Source of the DNA: Draconibacterium aestuarii | GTDB taxonomy: Bacteria; Bacteroidota; Bacteroidia; Bacteroidales; Prolixibacteraceae | Reading direction: 5' to 3' | Assembly: GCA_026671195.1 (NCBI GenBank) | Contig: JAPOHD010000003.1 | Coordinates: forward strand, 53,932 to 117,931 | Length of the DNA stretch: 64,000 nt | Program-made: the position numbers and the translations under genes | The notes under the pieces: model-generated | What the model was told of the DNA's origin: nothing | Seen by the model: only the letters and a program-made list of their open reading frames with translations | Database searches by the model: none | In this document: piece after piece, positions 9,395-19,429 of the stretch | Numbering within the stretch: the stretch's first letter is position 1 | Layout: every line of letters begins with the position of its first letter

Positions 9395-12300
9395 ATGACA
9401 CTAGACCGAAGTTTACGAAAGATATACTTCATATTTACAGCAATTTTTGCTTTGGCAATTCCATTCAACGGTTTTGCACAGGAAACGACTGATATTGACA
9501 CAACCGGGACCTTGCCTTATCCTTTTGAGGATCAACCTGCTTTTGGCTATTCAAAGCAAGATTCAGGGAAAATATATCTGAATAAACCCAGCAATATTAA
9601 ATACGAAATCGAGTACGATCCGGTACTTGGACAATATGTTTTCTACGAAAAGATAGGAAACCTAAACTATCGACTTCCCCAAAGTATGTCGCTGGAAGAC
9701 TATATCGAGTACGATTTCGACAAATCAATAAATGAATATTGGCGCACCCGCTCACAATTGGAAGACATGGACCAACGTGGCGGATTAATTCCGAAACTTA
9801 CCATAGGAAGCGAAGCGTTTAACCGCATTTTTGGAGGAAATACCATCAACATTCAGCCTCAGGGTTATGTGGAAGTTAGTTTTGGTTACCAAATGAATAA
9901 AACCGACAATCCCGCCATCCCCGAAAGATTACGAAAAGTTCCCACATTCGATTTTGATGAAAAAATTCAAATGAATGTTACCGGTCAGATTGGTACAAAA
10001 ATGAATATGAGGGTGAACTACAACACGGAAGCCACCTTCGATTACGAAAATAAAATGAACCTGGAATATACCGGCGATGAGGATGAAATTCTGAAAAGAG
10101 TGGAAGCCGGTAACGTTTCTTTGCCCTTAAACGGATCGCTGATTACAGGGGCTTCGAACCTGTTTGGTGTAAAAGCCGAAATGCAGTTCGGGAAATTAAA
10201 TGTAACCACAATTTTCTCTCAACACAAAGGAGAATCAAAAACCGTTGAAACCGAAGGAGGTGCTCAGGTTGCTACCTTTGAAATATCAGCGGCCAATTAC
10301 GATGCCAACCGCCACTTTTTCCTGGCACAGTATTTCCGCGACCATTACGACGAATGGCTGAAAAGTACGGCAGTACCACGATCACCAATATCCATTAACA
10401 AAATTGAAGTTTGGGTTACTAACAAATCAAGCGATTTTACAGAATCAAGAAACATTCTGGCTTTTCAGGATTTAGCAGAACATGATCCGAATATTTATAA
10501 CAATATTCCGCAGTTTCAGCAAACAGTAGGACTACCCTACCCGCAAAACATCTACCCAAACAACTCAGCCAACGGCTTGTACACCGAAATGAACTCGACC
10601 TATTCCAGTGTTCGTCAGGTAGAAAACATTACTTCTACAATGGCACAGTTCGGGCAAGAGTTTATTGGTGGTACCGATTTCGAGAAAATTGAACAAGCTC
10701 GTAAATTAAGTGAATCGGAATATACAATAAACACAACCCTTGGTTACATTTCGCTAAACACATCACTTAATGCCGACGAAGTGTTGGCTGTAGCTTTTAA
10801 CTTTACATCAAACGGACAAACATTTCAGGTTGGTGAATTTTCTACCGATGGTATTGACGCACCAAAAACCTTGTTTTTGAAATTAATTAAAGGAACCAAC
10901 TTGTCGCCAGGCCGACCTACCTGGGACCTGATGATGAAAAACGTGTACAACCTGAATGCGTATCAGCTTTCGAGCGAAGATTTTGAATTAAACGTTGTTT
11001 ACCAAAACGACTCAACTGGAACCTATATTAACTATTTACCCGAAAGCCGCATAAAAGGGCACATTTTGCTGGAAGTAATGCGACTAGATATGCTGAACAA
11101 ACAGCTGGATCCGTCAAAAGACGGGGTTTTCGACTATGTGGAAGGCATTACCGTAAATTCAAATACAGGAAGAATAATATTTCCGGTTATTGAGCCATTT
11201 GGAAAACATTTGGCCGACTCGTTGACAGACCAGACTTTTATTGATAAATACACATTCCAAACACTGTACGACTCAACAAGGATAAAAGCCGAACAAGACG
11301 CCGAGCACAATAAATTCAAACTTGTGGGGAGCTACAAAGGATCGTCAAGTTCCGACATTATGCTGGGGACACTTAACCTGGCACAAGGATCGGTAAAAGT
11401 TACTGCCGGTGGGCAGATGTTGGTTGAAAATGTTGACTATACGGTTGATTACACTCTTGGCCGAGTGAAGATTATCAACCAGGCATTACTGGAAGCGGGA
11501 ACTCCTATTTCGGTTTCAACTGAAAGCGAAGACCTGTTTACCATGCAGCGTAAAACCCTGATGGGAACACACTTAAACTACGCATTCTCCGACAACTTTA
11601 ACATTGGTGCTACCATGTTATACATGAATGAAAGGCCACTTACTCAGAAAGTGGATTATGGAGAAGATCCGATTTCAAACCTGATGTATGGACTCGATGC
11701 ACGCTACTCTACAGAATCGATGCTGATAACAAAAGCTCTGGACAAACTCCCATTCTACAGCACCAATGCTGCATCGGCAATAGATGTAGAAGCAGAATTT
11801 GCACAATTGGTTCCCGGCACATCAAAATCGACAAACGGAGCTGTCTACATCGACGATTTCGAAGCGACAAAAACAGCCATCGATTTGCGGTCAAGACAAT
11901 CGTGGATGCTGGCAAGTACGCCACAATACCAGGACGATCTCTTCCCCGAAGGAAATCTGAACAACCTGCTTGATTATGGCATGAACCGGGCACTACTCGC
12001 ATACTACACTATCGATCCACTGTTTTTAAGAAATAACTCGCTCACTCCTGATCATATCAAAAATAATCGCGATATGCAATCGAACCATTTTGTTCGGGAG
12101 GTTTTCGAGGGTGAACTTTTCCCTGAGAAAGAATTCAGCACAGGTGAACCTACAAATATTGCAGTACTGGATTTAGCCTTTTATCCGAAAGAACGTGGGC
12201 CATACAATTTCGATGCCGGAACATCTAATTTCTCCGCAGGTATAAATACCGATGGAACATTAAAATCGCCGGAAACACGTTGGGGAGGAATAATGCGCTC

Positions 12301-15300
12301 TCTTACCACCAGCGACTTTGAAACAGCAAACATCGAATACCTTGAATTCTGGCTGATGGATCCGTTTGCTTACGATACCCTGTCCCGTCACGAAGGCGGT
12401 GACTTATATTTTAACTTTGGTGATATTTCAGAAGATGTATTAAGAGATTCGCGAAAAGCATTTGAAAACGGACTTCCTACTACCGGGGAAGTGGCAAACG
12501 TTGATACCACTGTTTGGGGACGTGTTTCCACCTTACAATCGTTAGTAAATGCATTTGACAACAACGACGTTTCGCGCCAATACCAGGATATTGGTTTTGA
12601 TGGACTAAATGACGAAGACGAACAATTGCATTTTGCACATTATCTTCAGGAATTAAGACTAAAAGTAAACGACGATGTGTACGAAAAAGCACTGAGTGAC
12701 CCGGCATCAGATAATTTCAAATATTACAGGGGAAGCGATCACGATGCGAATGAAACCAGTATTTTGGCACGTTATAAAAAATACAATGGCCCCGATGGGA
12801 ACTCTCCTACTTCAAACATGTCGGATGAAAGTTATCCAACATCGGCAACAACACTCCCTGACGTTGAAGACATTAACCGCGACAATACCCTAAATGAATA
12901 CGAACGGTATTATCAATACAAGGTTAGTATTCGTAAAGAAGACATGGTTTTGGGCCAAAACAATATTACCGACATAAAACACAGCAAAGTTGAATTAAAG
13001 AATGGAACAATTGGCGAGGTTGATTGGTACCAGTTTAAAATTCCCATTAATTCGCCCGATGATGTCATTGGAAATATCAGCGACTTTTCATCCATTCGTT
13101 TCCTCCGAATGTTTATGCGAGGATTCCAGGACTCAACCATAATGCGATTTGCCACTCTCGATCTTGTTCGAGCCGATTGGCGAAGATATACAGGCGATAT
13201 TAGCGACCAGGATGCCGCACCTTCGCCTGAAACCGATTTTGAAATTTCGGCTGTAAGTATTGAAGAAAATGGTAGTCGTGAACCGGTAAACTATATTTTA
13301 CCTCCCGGAATCGATCGGGTGATCGATCCTGCCAACCCACAATTAAAACAATTGAACGAACAGTCGATGGTATTAAAAGTTATCGACCTCGAACAAGGTG
13401 ATGCAAAAGCGGCCTACAAACCGCTTTACATGGACTTCAGAAGGTACAGTACTTTAAAAATGGATGTCCATGCCGAAGAAATAGAAGATTATCCGTTGGA
13501 TGATGATCAGATGTATTTCTTTATACGTTTAGGATCCGACTATAATTACAATTATTACGAATACGAAATACCGCTAAAACTAACACCTCCCTATTCCGGC
13601 AGACCCTACGATAATAATAGTGAGGCCGACCGTTACATTGTTTGGCCCGATGAAAACCGGTTAAATATTCCCCTCGAAGTATTTACCAACTTAAAACTCG
13701 ATCGTAATGATGCCATGCGTGCCGGTGGTTCAAACATTTCCATTCAGGATATATATGAAACCACCCACGAAGACTGGAACGACGGTAAAAACAGGGTTAA
13801 AATTAAGGGTAGCCCTAATCTCGGAAACGTTCAGGTATTTATGATGGGTGTACGCAACAAAAAAGGCCAGGTAAATACAGGACCTAAATCGGTTGAAGTA
13901 TGGACCAACGAATTACGCCTCTCCGATTTCAACGAAGATGGAGGGTGGGCTGCCAATGCACGCGTATCGACCCGTTTGGCTGACTTAGGAAGTGTTACAG
14001 TTGCCGGAAGAACACGTTCTGCAGGTTTTGGAAGTATTGATCAGAATATAAACAGCCGTCAGCTGGAAGACCTGAATGAAATTGATGTGGCAGCATCTAT
14101 AGACTGGGGACGTTTCTTCCCCGAAAAAGCAGGTGTTCGGATTCCGATGTATTATGGGTATTCAAAAAGTACAACCAATCCAAAATACAATCCACTGGAA
14201 CCGGATATTGAAATGGATCAATCGTTAGGCCGACTGGACAACAAACAGGAAAAAGATTCGCTGAAAAACCTGGTTCAGGATGTGATAGAACGAAAAAGTA
14301 TAAACTTTACCAATGTGAAGGTTGAACCCCAAAAACAAAAAGAGAAAACACAATTGTGGGATGTCCAAAATTTTGCAGTAACCTATTCGTACAATGAAAT
14401 TTCGAAACACGACGTTACCACAGAATACAACGTAGACAAAACGCACCGTTTTATGTTCTCGTACAACTACAGTAGCCGATCGAAATTAATTGAACCTTTT
14501 AAAAAGGTGAAACTGCTTCAAAAAGGCCCTTTAAAACTCATTGGCGATTTTAATTTTTATCCGCTGCCTACTCAAATTTCATATCGAACTGATTTATACC
14601 GAAAATATAAAGAAAGGCAGTCAAGAAACATTACCAATCCAAACTTGATACTTCCGGCTACCTATGAAAAAGATTTTCTTTGGAACAGGTACCTCGATAT
14701 CCGGTACGACATAACGAGATCATTAAAGTTCGATTTCTCATCGAGAGGGACATCGCGAATTGACGAGCCCGAAGGACGGATAAATAAAAGAGATGATGAC
14801 TACGAATGGAAAAGAGATTCTATTCTTACCAACTTATGGGACTTAGGAAGACCAACCTTGTACAACCATACTTTCAACGCTACCTATCAGGTTCCAATCC
14901 GAAGTATAAAACCGCTTAACTTTCTTTCTTCCACAGTGCGTTACTCCGGAACTTACGATTGGGTAGCAGGTCCTTTAACCGAAGAAGACATTAACCTTGG
15001 TAATACCATTTCGAACAGCCGCAACCTTACACTTACAGGAAATGCAAACATGCAAACACTGTTTAATAAAGTTCCCTATTTTAAAGAAGTCGATCAGAAA
15101 TTCAGACGAACAGGACGTGGACGTGGTAGTATGGCCAACCGGTCGTCAGGTGGAAGAAGCAGGAACAATACTGCCAGTCAACAGCCACTTCAGAAAAGGG
15201 AAGCAGAAACATTTACTCAAAATGTAAAATTAACAGCCAGTACACCGCAAAAGATAAACCATAAACTCAATACAAAAAAGATAAAAGTTTTAGTAACTGA

Positions 15301-16885
15301 TGTTGATGGCAAAGTCGTTCCGGGAAAAGTTACCATTATTGATGGAAATACCATTGAGTTTACACCCAACATGGACACAAATCAGGCCATGCTTTCTGTA
15401 ACCGGAAAAAGAGGAGATCAACCGTTTATAAAAGATATGCTCGACTTTACCACACGAATTATGATTGGCGTGCGGACACTCTCTGTAAATTACAGCAAAA
15501 ACGGAGGTTCAATATTACCCGGTTACCTGCCCGAACCGTCTTTGTTTGGTGCAGGAAATTTCTCGGGAGACAGAGAATGGGGAGGAATACCAAATATGGA
15601 AGCAAACTTTGCTCCGGGGCTTCCATTCCTGCTTGGTTGGCAAGATCGCGAGTTTGCAGTTAAAGCTGCTGATAATGGCTGGTTAACCATTGACTCTACT
15701 TTAAATACACCTTTTATGATTCGTGAAAACGAAAGAATAAGTTTCAGGGCTTTGTTGGAGCCTCTCCCCGATTTACGAATCGACCTTACTGCCGATCGTT
15801 CTTTCTCGAAAAACATTACAGAATTCTACGATTATGACTATAATTCAGGACAATTTGTTGCAAACAGTACTTCTGAATCAGGAAACTTTAGTATGTCGAC
15901 ACTAACCTGGGGTACTGCGTTCTTTGCCATCGGCAAAAACGACGTAAACAGTTCCGATGCTTTTGAAAATTTAAAGAAAAACAGGAAAGTAATTGCACAC
16001 CGCCTTGCCGAACAAAGAGGAACCAATGGAGGTTACAACCCCGACAAAGATCATGAACTATATCCTGGTTATCCTGACGGATACGGACCAAATTCGGTTG
16101 AAGTTTTGGTACCTGCATTTTTGGCTGCTTATCAGGGGAAAGATCCAGAAAAGGTGTCGCTGGGCATGTTCCCGTCTATTAAATACATCAGACCAAACTG
16201 GAGTATTCGTTACGAAGGAATGGTGTCGCGAATTCCCGGATTAAACAAAGTGATGCGGTCATTGAATTTCCAACACACCTACCGTTCGAGTTATAATGTC
16301 GGATCATATGCTACCAACTTAAACTATGCTGAATCGGCTGATGGATTTAGCTACATCAAGGATCTGGCAGATAACTTTGTCCCCGGTTACGATTTCAACT
16401 CGGTTAATATTGTTGAAGCATTTAATCCACTTATAAACATGGACATTATGTGGCGCAGCGATTTAACCACACGTGCAGAAATCAAACGCAACAGAAATCT
16501 AAACTTGTCGCTTGCAAATAACCAGCTTACCGAAATTATCGGAAGCGAATATATTGTTGGTGTAGGGTACAGATTCACCCACATGGATTTAATAATAAAA
16601 ACCAAGAACTCGCAACAAGCTTACTCGAATGACTTAAATATCCGTGCTGATGTTTCGTACCGAAAAAGTAAAACCTTACTTCGACAGCTCGACGAGGCCG
16701 ACAACCAGATAACATCAGGACAAGGCAATTTTACGATAAAAACTTATGCAGATTACCGCCTAAGCGATAAATTCGAAATGCGTGTTTTCTACGATAGAAT
16801 TATCAACGATCCGTTTACATCGCTTTCGTACCGAACTGTAAATGCAAACTTTGGTGTAAGCTTCAGGTTTACATTGTCGAATTAA
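9395..16885 (+). CDS. sprA: Type IX secretion system outer-membrane translocon SprA (Sov)
   Basis: 2496 aa from ATG 9395; a TTG at 9386 is also in frame, but the ATG gives a clean signal peptide (K-I-Y-F-I-F-T-A-I-F-A-L-A-I-P-F-N-G-F-A-Q). The size, the many amphipathic strand-like segments and the aromatic-rich end (V-S-F-R-F-T-L-S-N) fit SprA/Sov, the giant single-chain beta-barrel through which T9SS cargo crosses the outer membrane. Recognisable SprA stretches include R-L-P-Q-S-M-S-L-E-D-Y, G-S-E-A-F-N-R-I-F-G-G and Y-I-D-D-F-E-A-T-K. It explains the T9SS sorting domain in the first gene of the window. Other T9SS parts are not seen here. Confidence 0.95.
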   Translation: MTLDRSLRKIYFIFTAIFALAIPFNGFAQETTDIDTTGTLPYPFEDQPAFGYSKQDSGKIYLNKPSNIKYEIEYDPVLGQYVFYEKIGNLNYRLPQSMSLEDYIEYDFDKSINEYWRTRSQLEDMDQRGGLIPKLTIGSEAFNRIFGGNTINIQPQGYVEVSFGYQMNKTDNPAIPERLRKVPTFDFDEKIQMNVTGQIGTKMNMRVNYNTEATFDYENKMNLEYTGDEDEILKRVEAGNVSLPLNGSLITGASNLFGVKAEMQFGKLNVTTIFSQHKGESKTVETEGGAQVATFEISAANYDANRHFFLAQYFRDHYDEWLKSTAVPRSPISINKIEVWVTNKSSDFTESRNILAFQDLAEHDPNIYNNIPQFQQTVGLPYPQNIYPNNSANGLYTEMNSTYSSVRQVENITSTMAQFGQEFIGGTDFEKIEQARKLSESEYTINTTLGYISLNTSLNADEVLAVAFNFTSNGQTFQVGEFSTDGIDAPKTLFLKLIKGTNLSPGRPTWDLMMKNVYNLNAYQLSSEDFELNVVYQNDSTGTYINYLPESRIKGHILLEVMRLDMLNKQLDPSKDGVFDYVEGITVNSNTGRIIFPVIEPFGKHLADSLTDQTFIDKYTFQTLYDSTRIKAEQDAEHNKFKLVGSYKGSSSSDIMLGTLNLAQGSVKVTAGGQMLVENVDYTVDYTLGRVKIINQALLEAGTPISVSTESEDLFTMQRKTLMGTHLNYAFSDNFNIGATMLYMNERPLTQKVDYGEDPISNLMYGLDARYSTESMLITKALDKLPFYSTNAASAIDVEAEFAQLVPGTSKSTNGAVYIDDFEATKTAIDLRSRQSWMLASTPQYQDDLFPEGNLNNLLDYGMNRALLAYYTIDPLFLRNNSLTPDHIKNNRDMQSNHFVREVFEGELFPEKEFSTGEPTNIAVLDLAFYPKERGPYNFDAGTSNFSAGINTDGTLKSPETRWGGIMRSLTTSDFETANIEYLEFWLMDPFAYDTLSRHEGGDLYFNFGDISEDVLRDSRKAFENGLPTTGEVANVDTTVWGRVSTLQSLVNAFDNNDVSRQYQDIGFDGLNDEDEQLHFAHYLQELRLKVNDDVYEKALSDPASDNFKYYRGSDHDANETSILARYKKYNGPDGNSPTSNMSDESYPTSATTLPDVEDINRDNTLNEYERYYQYKVSIRKEDMVLGQNNITDIKHSKVELKNGTIGEVDWYQFKIPINSPDDVIGNISDFSSIRFLRMFMRGFQDSTIMRFATLDLVRADWRRYTGDISDQDAAPSPETDFEISAVSIEENGSREPVNYILPPGIDRVIDPANPQLKQLNEQSMVLKVIDLEQGDAKAAYKPLYMDFRRYSTLKMDVHAEEIEDYPLDDDQMYFFIRLGSDYNYNYYEYEIPLKLTPPYSGRPYDNNSEADRYIVWPDENRLNIPLEVFTNLKLDRNDAMRAGGSNISIQDIYETTHEDWNDGKNRVKIKGSPNLGNVQVFMMGVRNKKGQVNTGPKSVEVWTNELRLSDFNEDGGWAANARVSTRLADLGSVTVAGRTRSAGFGSIDQNINSRQLEDLNEIDVAASIDWGRFFPEKAGVRIPMYYGYSKSTTNPKYNPLEPDIEMDQSLGRLDNKQEKDSLKNLVQDVIERKSINFTNVKVEPQKQKEKTQLWDVQNFAVTYSYNEISKHDVTTEYNVDKTHRFMFSYNYSSRSKLIEPFKKVKLLQKGPLKLIGDFNFYPLPTQISYRTDLYRKYKERQSRNITNPNLILPATYEKDFLWNRYLDIRYDITRSLKFDFSSRGTSRIDEPEGRINKRDDDYEWKRDSILTNLWDLGRPTLYNHTFNATYQVPIRSIKPLNFLSSTVRYSGTYDWVAGPLTEEDINLGNTISNSRNLTLTGNANMQTLFNKVPYFKEVDQKFRRTGRGRGSMANRSSGGRSRNNTASQQPLQKREAETFTQNVKLTASTPQKINHKLNTKKIKVLVTDVDGKVVPGKVTIIDGNTIEFTPNMDTNQAMLSVTGKRGDQPFIKDMLDFTTRIMIGVRTLSVNYSKNGGSILPGYLPEPSLFGAGNFSGDREWGGIPNMEANFAPGLPFLLGWQDREFAVKAADNGWLTIDSTLNTPFMIRENERISFRALLEPLPDLRIDLTADRSFSKNITEFYDYDYNSGQFVANSTSESGNFSMSTLTWGTAFFAIGKNDVNSSDAFENLKKNRKVIAHRLAEQRGTNGGYNPDKDHELYPGYPDGYGPNSVEVLVPAFLAAYQGKDPEKVSLGMFPSIKYIRPNWSIRYEGMVSRIPGLNKVMRSLNFQHTYRSSYNVGSYATNLNYAESADGFSYIKDLADNFVPGYDFNSVNIVEAFNPLINMDIMWRSDLTTRAEIKRNRNLNLSLANNQLTEIIGSEYIVGVGYRFTHMDLIIKTKNSQQAYSNDLNIRADVSYRKSKTLLRQLDEADNQITSGQGNFTIKTYADYRLSDKFEMRVFYDRIINDPFTSLSYRTVNANFGVSFRFTLSN

Positions 16886-16938
16886 CATTAATCGAACATT
16901 ATCTGAAAAACAGATTTTAAAGCTTATTGCTACTTTAT

Positions 16939-16968
16939 TTTGATTTTTCAAAAAAATGGTTAATCTTG
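16939..16968 (+). promoter_or_regulatory. Candidate promoter of the trp operon
   Basis: TTTG at 16939-16942 and TAATCTTG at 16961-16968 (7 of 8 to TAnnTTTG) are 18 nt apart. The transcript would start near 16975, leaving only about a dozen bases before the first leader-peptide ATG. Confidence 0.6.
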
Positions 16969-16987
16969 CAGAAGAATTTAGAAAAAA

Positions 16988-17038
16988 ATGAAAAAAACAA
17001 ATACAATATGGCTTCCGTGGTGGGGTCTTCTTACGTAA
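16988..17038 (+). CDS. trp leader peptide 1 (3 Trp of 16 residues)
   Basis: A 16-codon ORF reads MKKTNTIWLPWWGLLT followed by TAA. Trp codons are at positions 8, 11 and 12, a frequency far beyond chance in so short an ORF. It sits directly between the trp promoter and a terminator, the layout of a ribosome-mediated attenuator. The peptide itself has no inferred function; its translation rate reports charged tRNA-Trp. It is too short for normal ORF callers. Confidence 0.88.
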   Translation: MKKTNTIWLPWWGLLT

Positions 17039-17113
17039 GTTAGGAGTTAAAGAGCCATATTGGTATTTTAAAAATATTCAAAAGGCCTGCTCCTAAAAAG
17101 AGCAGGTTTTTTT
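17004..17113 (+). promoter_or_regulatory. trp attenuator 1: competing hairpins and intrinsic terminator
   Basis: Terminator: CCTGCTC (17086-17092) pairs with GAGCAGG (17100-17106) and is followed by seven T. Antiterminator: TTAGGAG (17040-17046) is perfectly complementary to CTCCTAA (17090-17096), which overlaps the 5' arm of the terminator. Leader pairing: CAATATGGCT (17004-17013, includes the first Trp codon) pairs over 10 bp with AGCCATATTG (17053-17062). A ribosome at the stop codon (17036-17038) would cover 17040-17046 and let the terminator form; a ribosome stalled on the Trp codons would leave it free to form the antiterminator. Confidence 0.85.
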
Positions 17114-17126
17114 ATTTAAAAAGGTT

Positions 17127-17186
17127 ATGATGAAAATTAATAATAATATTTGGTGGTGGCGTAGCAACTTTTTACATCAATCGTGA
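17127..17186 (+). CDS. trp leader peptide 2 (three consecutive Trp)
   Basis: A 19-codon ORF reads MMKINNNIWWWRSNFLHQS followed by TGA. It begins 14 bases after the T-run of terminator 1. The Trp-Trp-Trp run is at codons 9-11 (17151-17159); the start may be either of the two adjacent ATG codons. It is a second, independent Trp sensor placed in series with leader 1. Confidence 0.85.
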   Translation: MMKINNNIWWWRSNFLHQS

Positions 17187-17254
17187 AAGGAAGTAACGCT
17201 ATTGCATATACTGAAGCGGCTCATCGAAATCACGATGAGCCGCTTTTTTTTTTT
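17153..17254 (+). promoter_or_regulatory. trp attenuator 2: terminator after leader peptide 2
   Basis: AGCGGCTCATCG (17215-17226) pairs perfectly over 12 bp with CGATGAGCCGCT (17233-17244), loop of six, followed by eleven T. This is a very strong terminator. The Trp-codon strand (17153-17162) can pair with 17196-17205 through ten pairs, several of them G-U. CGCT (17197-17200) can pair with AGCG (17215-17218), which would compete with the terminator stem, but this antiterminator is weaker than that of attenuator 1. Confidence 0.8.
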
Positions 17255-17299
17255 CGGTAACACGTTAACAAATTGAAATTAAATAACAAAAAACATAAA

Positions 17300-18709
17300 A
17301 TGGAAAAATTAACATTTAAACCCGTCGTTCGTAAACTACTTGCCGACACAGTAACTCCGGTTAGTATTTACCTGCGCCTGCGAACACTTTATCCGAAATC
17401 AATATTACTGGAGAGTTCGGATTATCATGGCAATGAGAATGCCTATTCGTTTATTGCGTTCGAACCAATTGCCTGTTTTAAAGTAAACAATGGAGAGGTG
17501 GAAAAATCATTTCCGGGGAAAGAAAAAGAACACTATTCTCTTTCGAAAGAACGGATTCTGCACGACGAACTGGATAACTTCTTTAAAACCTTCGATGTAA
17601 AATCGGACAAAATTGAATTACCGGCCAACGGTTTGTTTGGCTATGTAAACTTCGATGCCATTCAGCATTTCGAAAGTATTAAGTTTACTTCTGAGAAAAA
17701 AGAAGAGTACCAGATTCCGGAGGTGAACTACTGCTTTTATAAATATGTAGTAGCCATCGATCACCATAAAAATCAGATTCACATGGTAGAGAATCTACTG
17801 GAAGGTGAAAATTCACAAATGGATTACATTCACCACCTGCTGGTAAACCTTACTTTCTCTACTGCCCGTTTTGAATTGAAAGGACAGGAAGCCTCAAATA
17901 TTACCGACGAGGAATATAAATACATGGTGACAAAAGGGAAAGAACACTGTTACCGTGGCGATGTTTTTCAAATCGTTTTAAGCCGCCAGTTCTCGCAAGA
18001 ATTTAATGGCGACGATTTTAACGTGTACCGTTCTCTACGTTCCATCAATCCATCTCCGTATTTGTTCTATTTTGATTACGGCGACTATAAAATTTTTGGA
18101 TCAAGTCCGGAAGCTGAAATCAGGATTAAGAAAAATAAAGCGTACATCCATCCGATTGCCGGAACATTTAAACGTACCGGGAATGACGAGCAAGATCGCG
18201 AACTGGCAGCACAACTGAGCAAAGATCCAAAAGAAAATGCAGAGCATGTGATGTTGGTAGATTTGGCTAGAAATGATCTGAGTCGCAATGCCAATAATGT
18301 AGTTGTTGAAACCTACCGCGAAGTTCAGTTTTTCTCGCACGTTATTCATCTGGTTTCGCAGGTTTCGGGCGATATTACCGACGATACTAACCTGATAAAA
18401 GTACTGGGTGAAACCTTTCCGGCCGGTACACTTTCCGGCGCACCAAAGTACAAAGCCATGGAACTGATCGATAAATACGAAAATCAAAACCGGGGTTATT
18501 ACGGCGGATGCATCGGTTATCTGGGTTTCGACCGTTCCGTTAACCATGCTATTATGATTCGCTCATTCCTGAGTAAGAACAACAAACTTTTTTACCAGGC
18601 AGGAGCAGGAATTGTTGCCGACTCGCAAGAAGAGAGTGAATTACAAGAAGTTAATAATAAATTAGCAGCTCTGAAAAAGGCCATCGAAATGGCACAAGAG
18701 ATAAATTAG
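17300..18709 (+). CDS. trpE: Anthranilate synthase component I
   Basis: 469 aa from ATG 17300 (an in-frame TTG at 17273 has no support). TrpE makes anthranilate from chorismate and ammonia delivered by TrpG. The N-terminal part has L-L-E-S-S-D, the family's Trp feedback-binding motif. The C-terminal chorismate-binding domain shows G-D-V-F-Q-I-V-L-S-R, P-S-P-Y-L-F-Y, G-S-S-P-E-A, H-P-I-A-G-T, A-E-H-V-M-L-V-D-L-A-R-N-D and F-P-A-G-T-L-S-G-A-P-K. First structural gene after the two leader attenuators. trpG follows 33 bases later. Confidence 0.97.
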   Translation: MEKLTFKPVVRKLLADTVTPVSIYLRLRTLYPKSILLESSDYHGNENAYSFIAFEPIACFKVNNGEVEKSFPGKEKEHYSLSKERILHDELDNFFKTFDVKSDKIELPANGLFGYVNFDAIQHFESIKFTSEKKEEYQIPEVNYCFYKYVVAIDHHKNQIHMVENLLEGENSQMDYIHHLLVNLTFSTARFELKGQEASNITDEEYKYMVTKGKEHCYRGDVFQIVLSRQFSQEFNGDDFNVYRSLRSINPSPYLFYFDYGDYKIFGSSPEAEIRIKKNKAYIHPIAGTFKRTGNDEQDRELAAQLSKDPKENAEHVMLVDLARNDLSRNANNVVVETYREVQFFSHVIHLVSQVSGDITDDTNLIKVLGETFPAGTLSGAPKYKAMELIDKYENQNRGYYGGCIGYLGFDRSVNHAIMIRSFLSKNNKLFYQAGAGIVADSQEESELQEVNNKLAALKKAIEMAQEIN

Positions 18710-18742
18710 TTGCAGTGATCAGTAAAATAAGAATTTAATAAG

Positions 18743-19312
18743 ATGAAAATACTAGTAATAGACAATTACGATTCGTTTACCTACAACCTGGTTCACGCCA
18801 TAAAAAAAATCTCTGGCCTTCCGGTTGATGTGTACCGTAACGATGAAATTTCGTTGGACGAAATTGAAAAATACGACAAAATTGTTCTCTCTCCCGGCCC
18901 CGGAATTCCGGAAGAAGCCGGACTTCTTTTAGACATTATAAAAAAATATGCACCAACAAAAAGTATGTTGGGTGTTTGTTTGGGGCATCAGGCAATTGGA
19001 GAAGCTTTTGGAGGAAAACTTCGTAATATGAATCGGGTACTGCACGGAATTGCAACACCTGTTATCCTCACAAAAAATAAATCGGTTTTATTTACAGGTT
19101 TACCCGAAACATTCGAAGTTGGGCGCTACCATTCGTGGATTGTCAGATCGGAGCAATTACCCAAATGTTTCGAAGTAACAAGCTACGATAAAGATGGACT
19201 GATTATGTCGATGAAGCACAAAAAATTTGATGTTCAGGGAGTCCAGTTTCACCCTGAATCGGTACTCACACCACTTGGCGAAAAGATAATTGAAAACTGG
19301 CTGAACGCATAA
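18743..19312 (+). CDS. trpG: Anthranilate synthase component II (glutamine amidotransferase)
   Basis: 189 aa. A class I glutamine amidotransferase: D-N-Y-D-S-F-T-Y-N-L at the start, S-P-G-P-G-I-P, the nucleophile Cys in G-V-C-L-G-H-Q, and the His-Glu pair in Q-F-H-P-E-S-V. It hydrolyses glutamine and passes ammonia to TrpE. It is separate from trpD here (no TrpGD fusion). In some bacteria this subunit also serves p-aminobenzoate synthesis; no pab gene is in the window. Confidence 0.96.
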   Translation: MKILVIDNYDSFTYNLVHAIKKISGLPVDVYRNDEISLDEIEKYDKIVLSPGPGIPEEAGLLLDIIKKYAPTKSMLGVCLGHQAIGEAFGGKLRNMNRVLHGIATPVILTKNKSVLFTGLPETFEVGRYHSWIVRSEQLPKCFEVTSYDKDGLIMSMKHKKFDVQGVQFHPESVLTPLGEKIIENWLNA

Positions 19313-19429
19313 TGGGTGGTTACCATACCTAACTCAGTAAAAACTGATTAGTATAGAAAGTTAAACGAAAATTGATTGTTAAAATCCAGGAAGATAGTCT
19401 TCATGCTTCCAACTTGTAACTTTTTTAAA

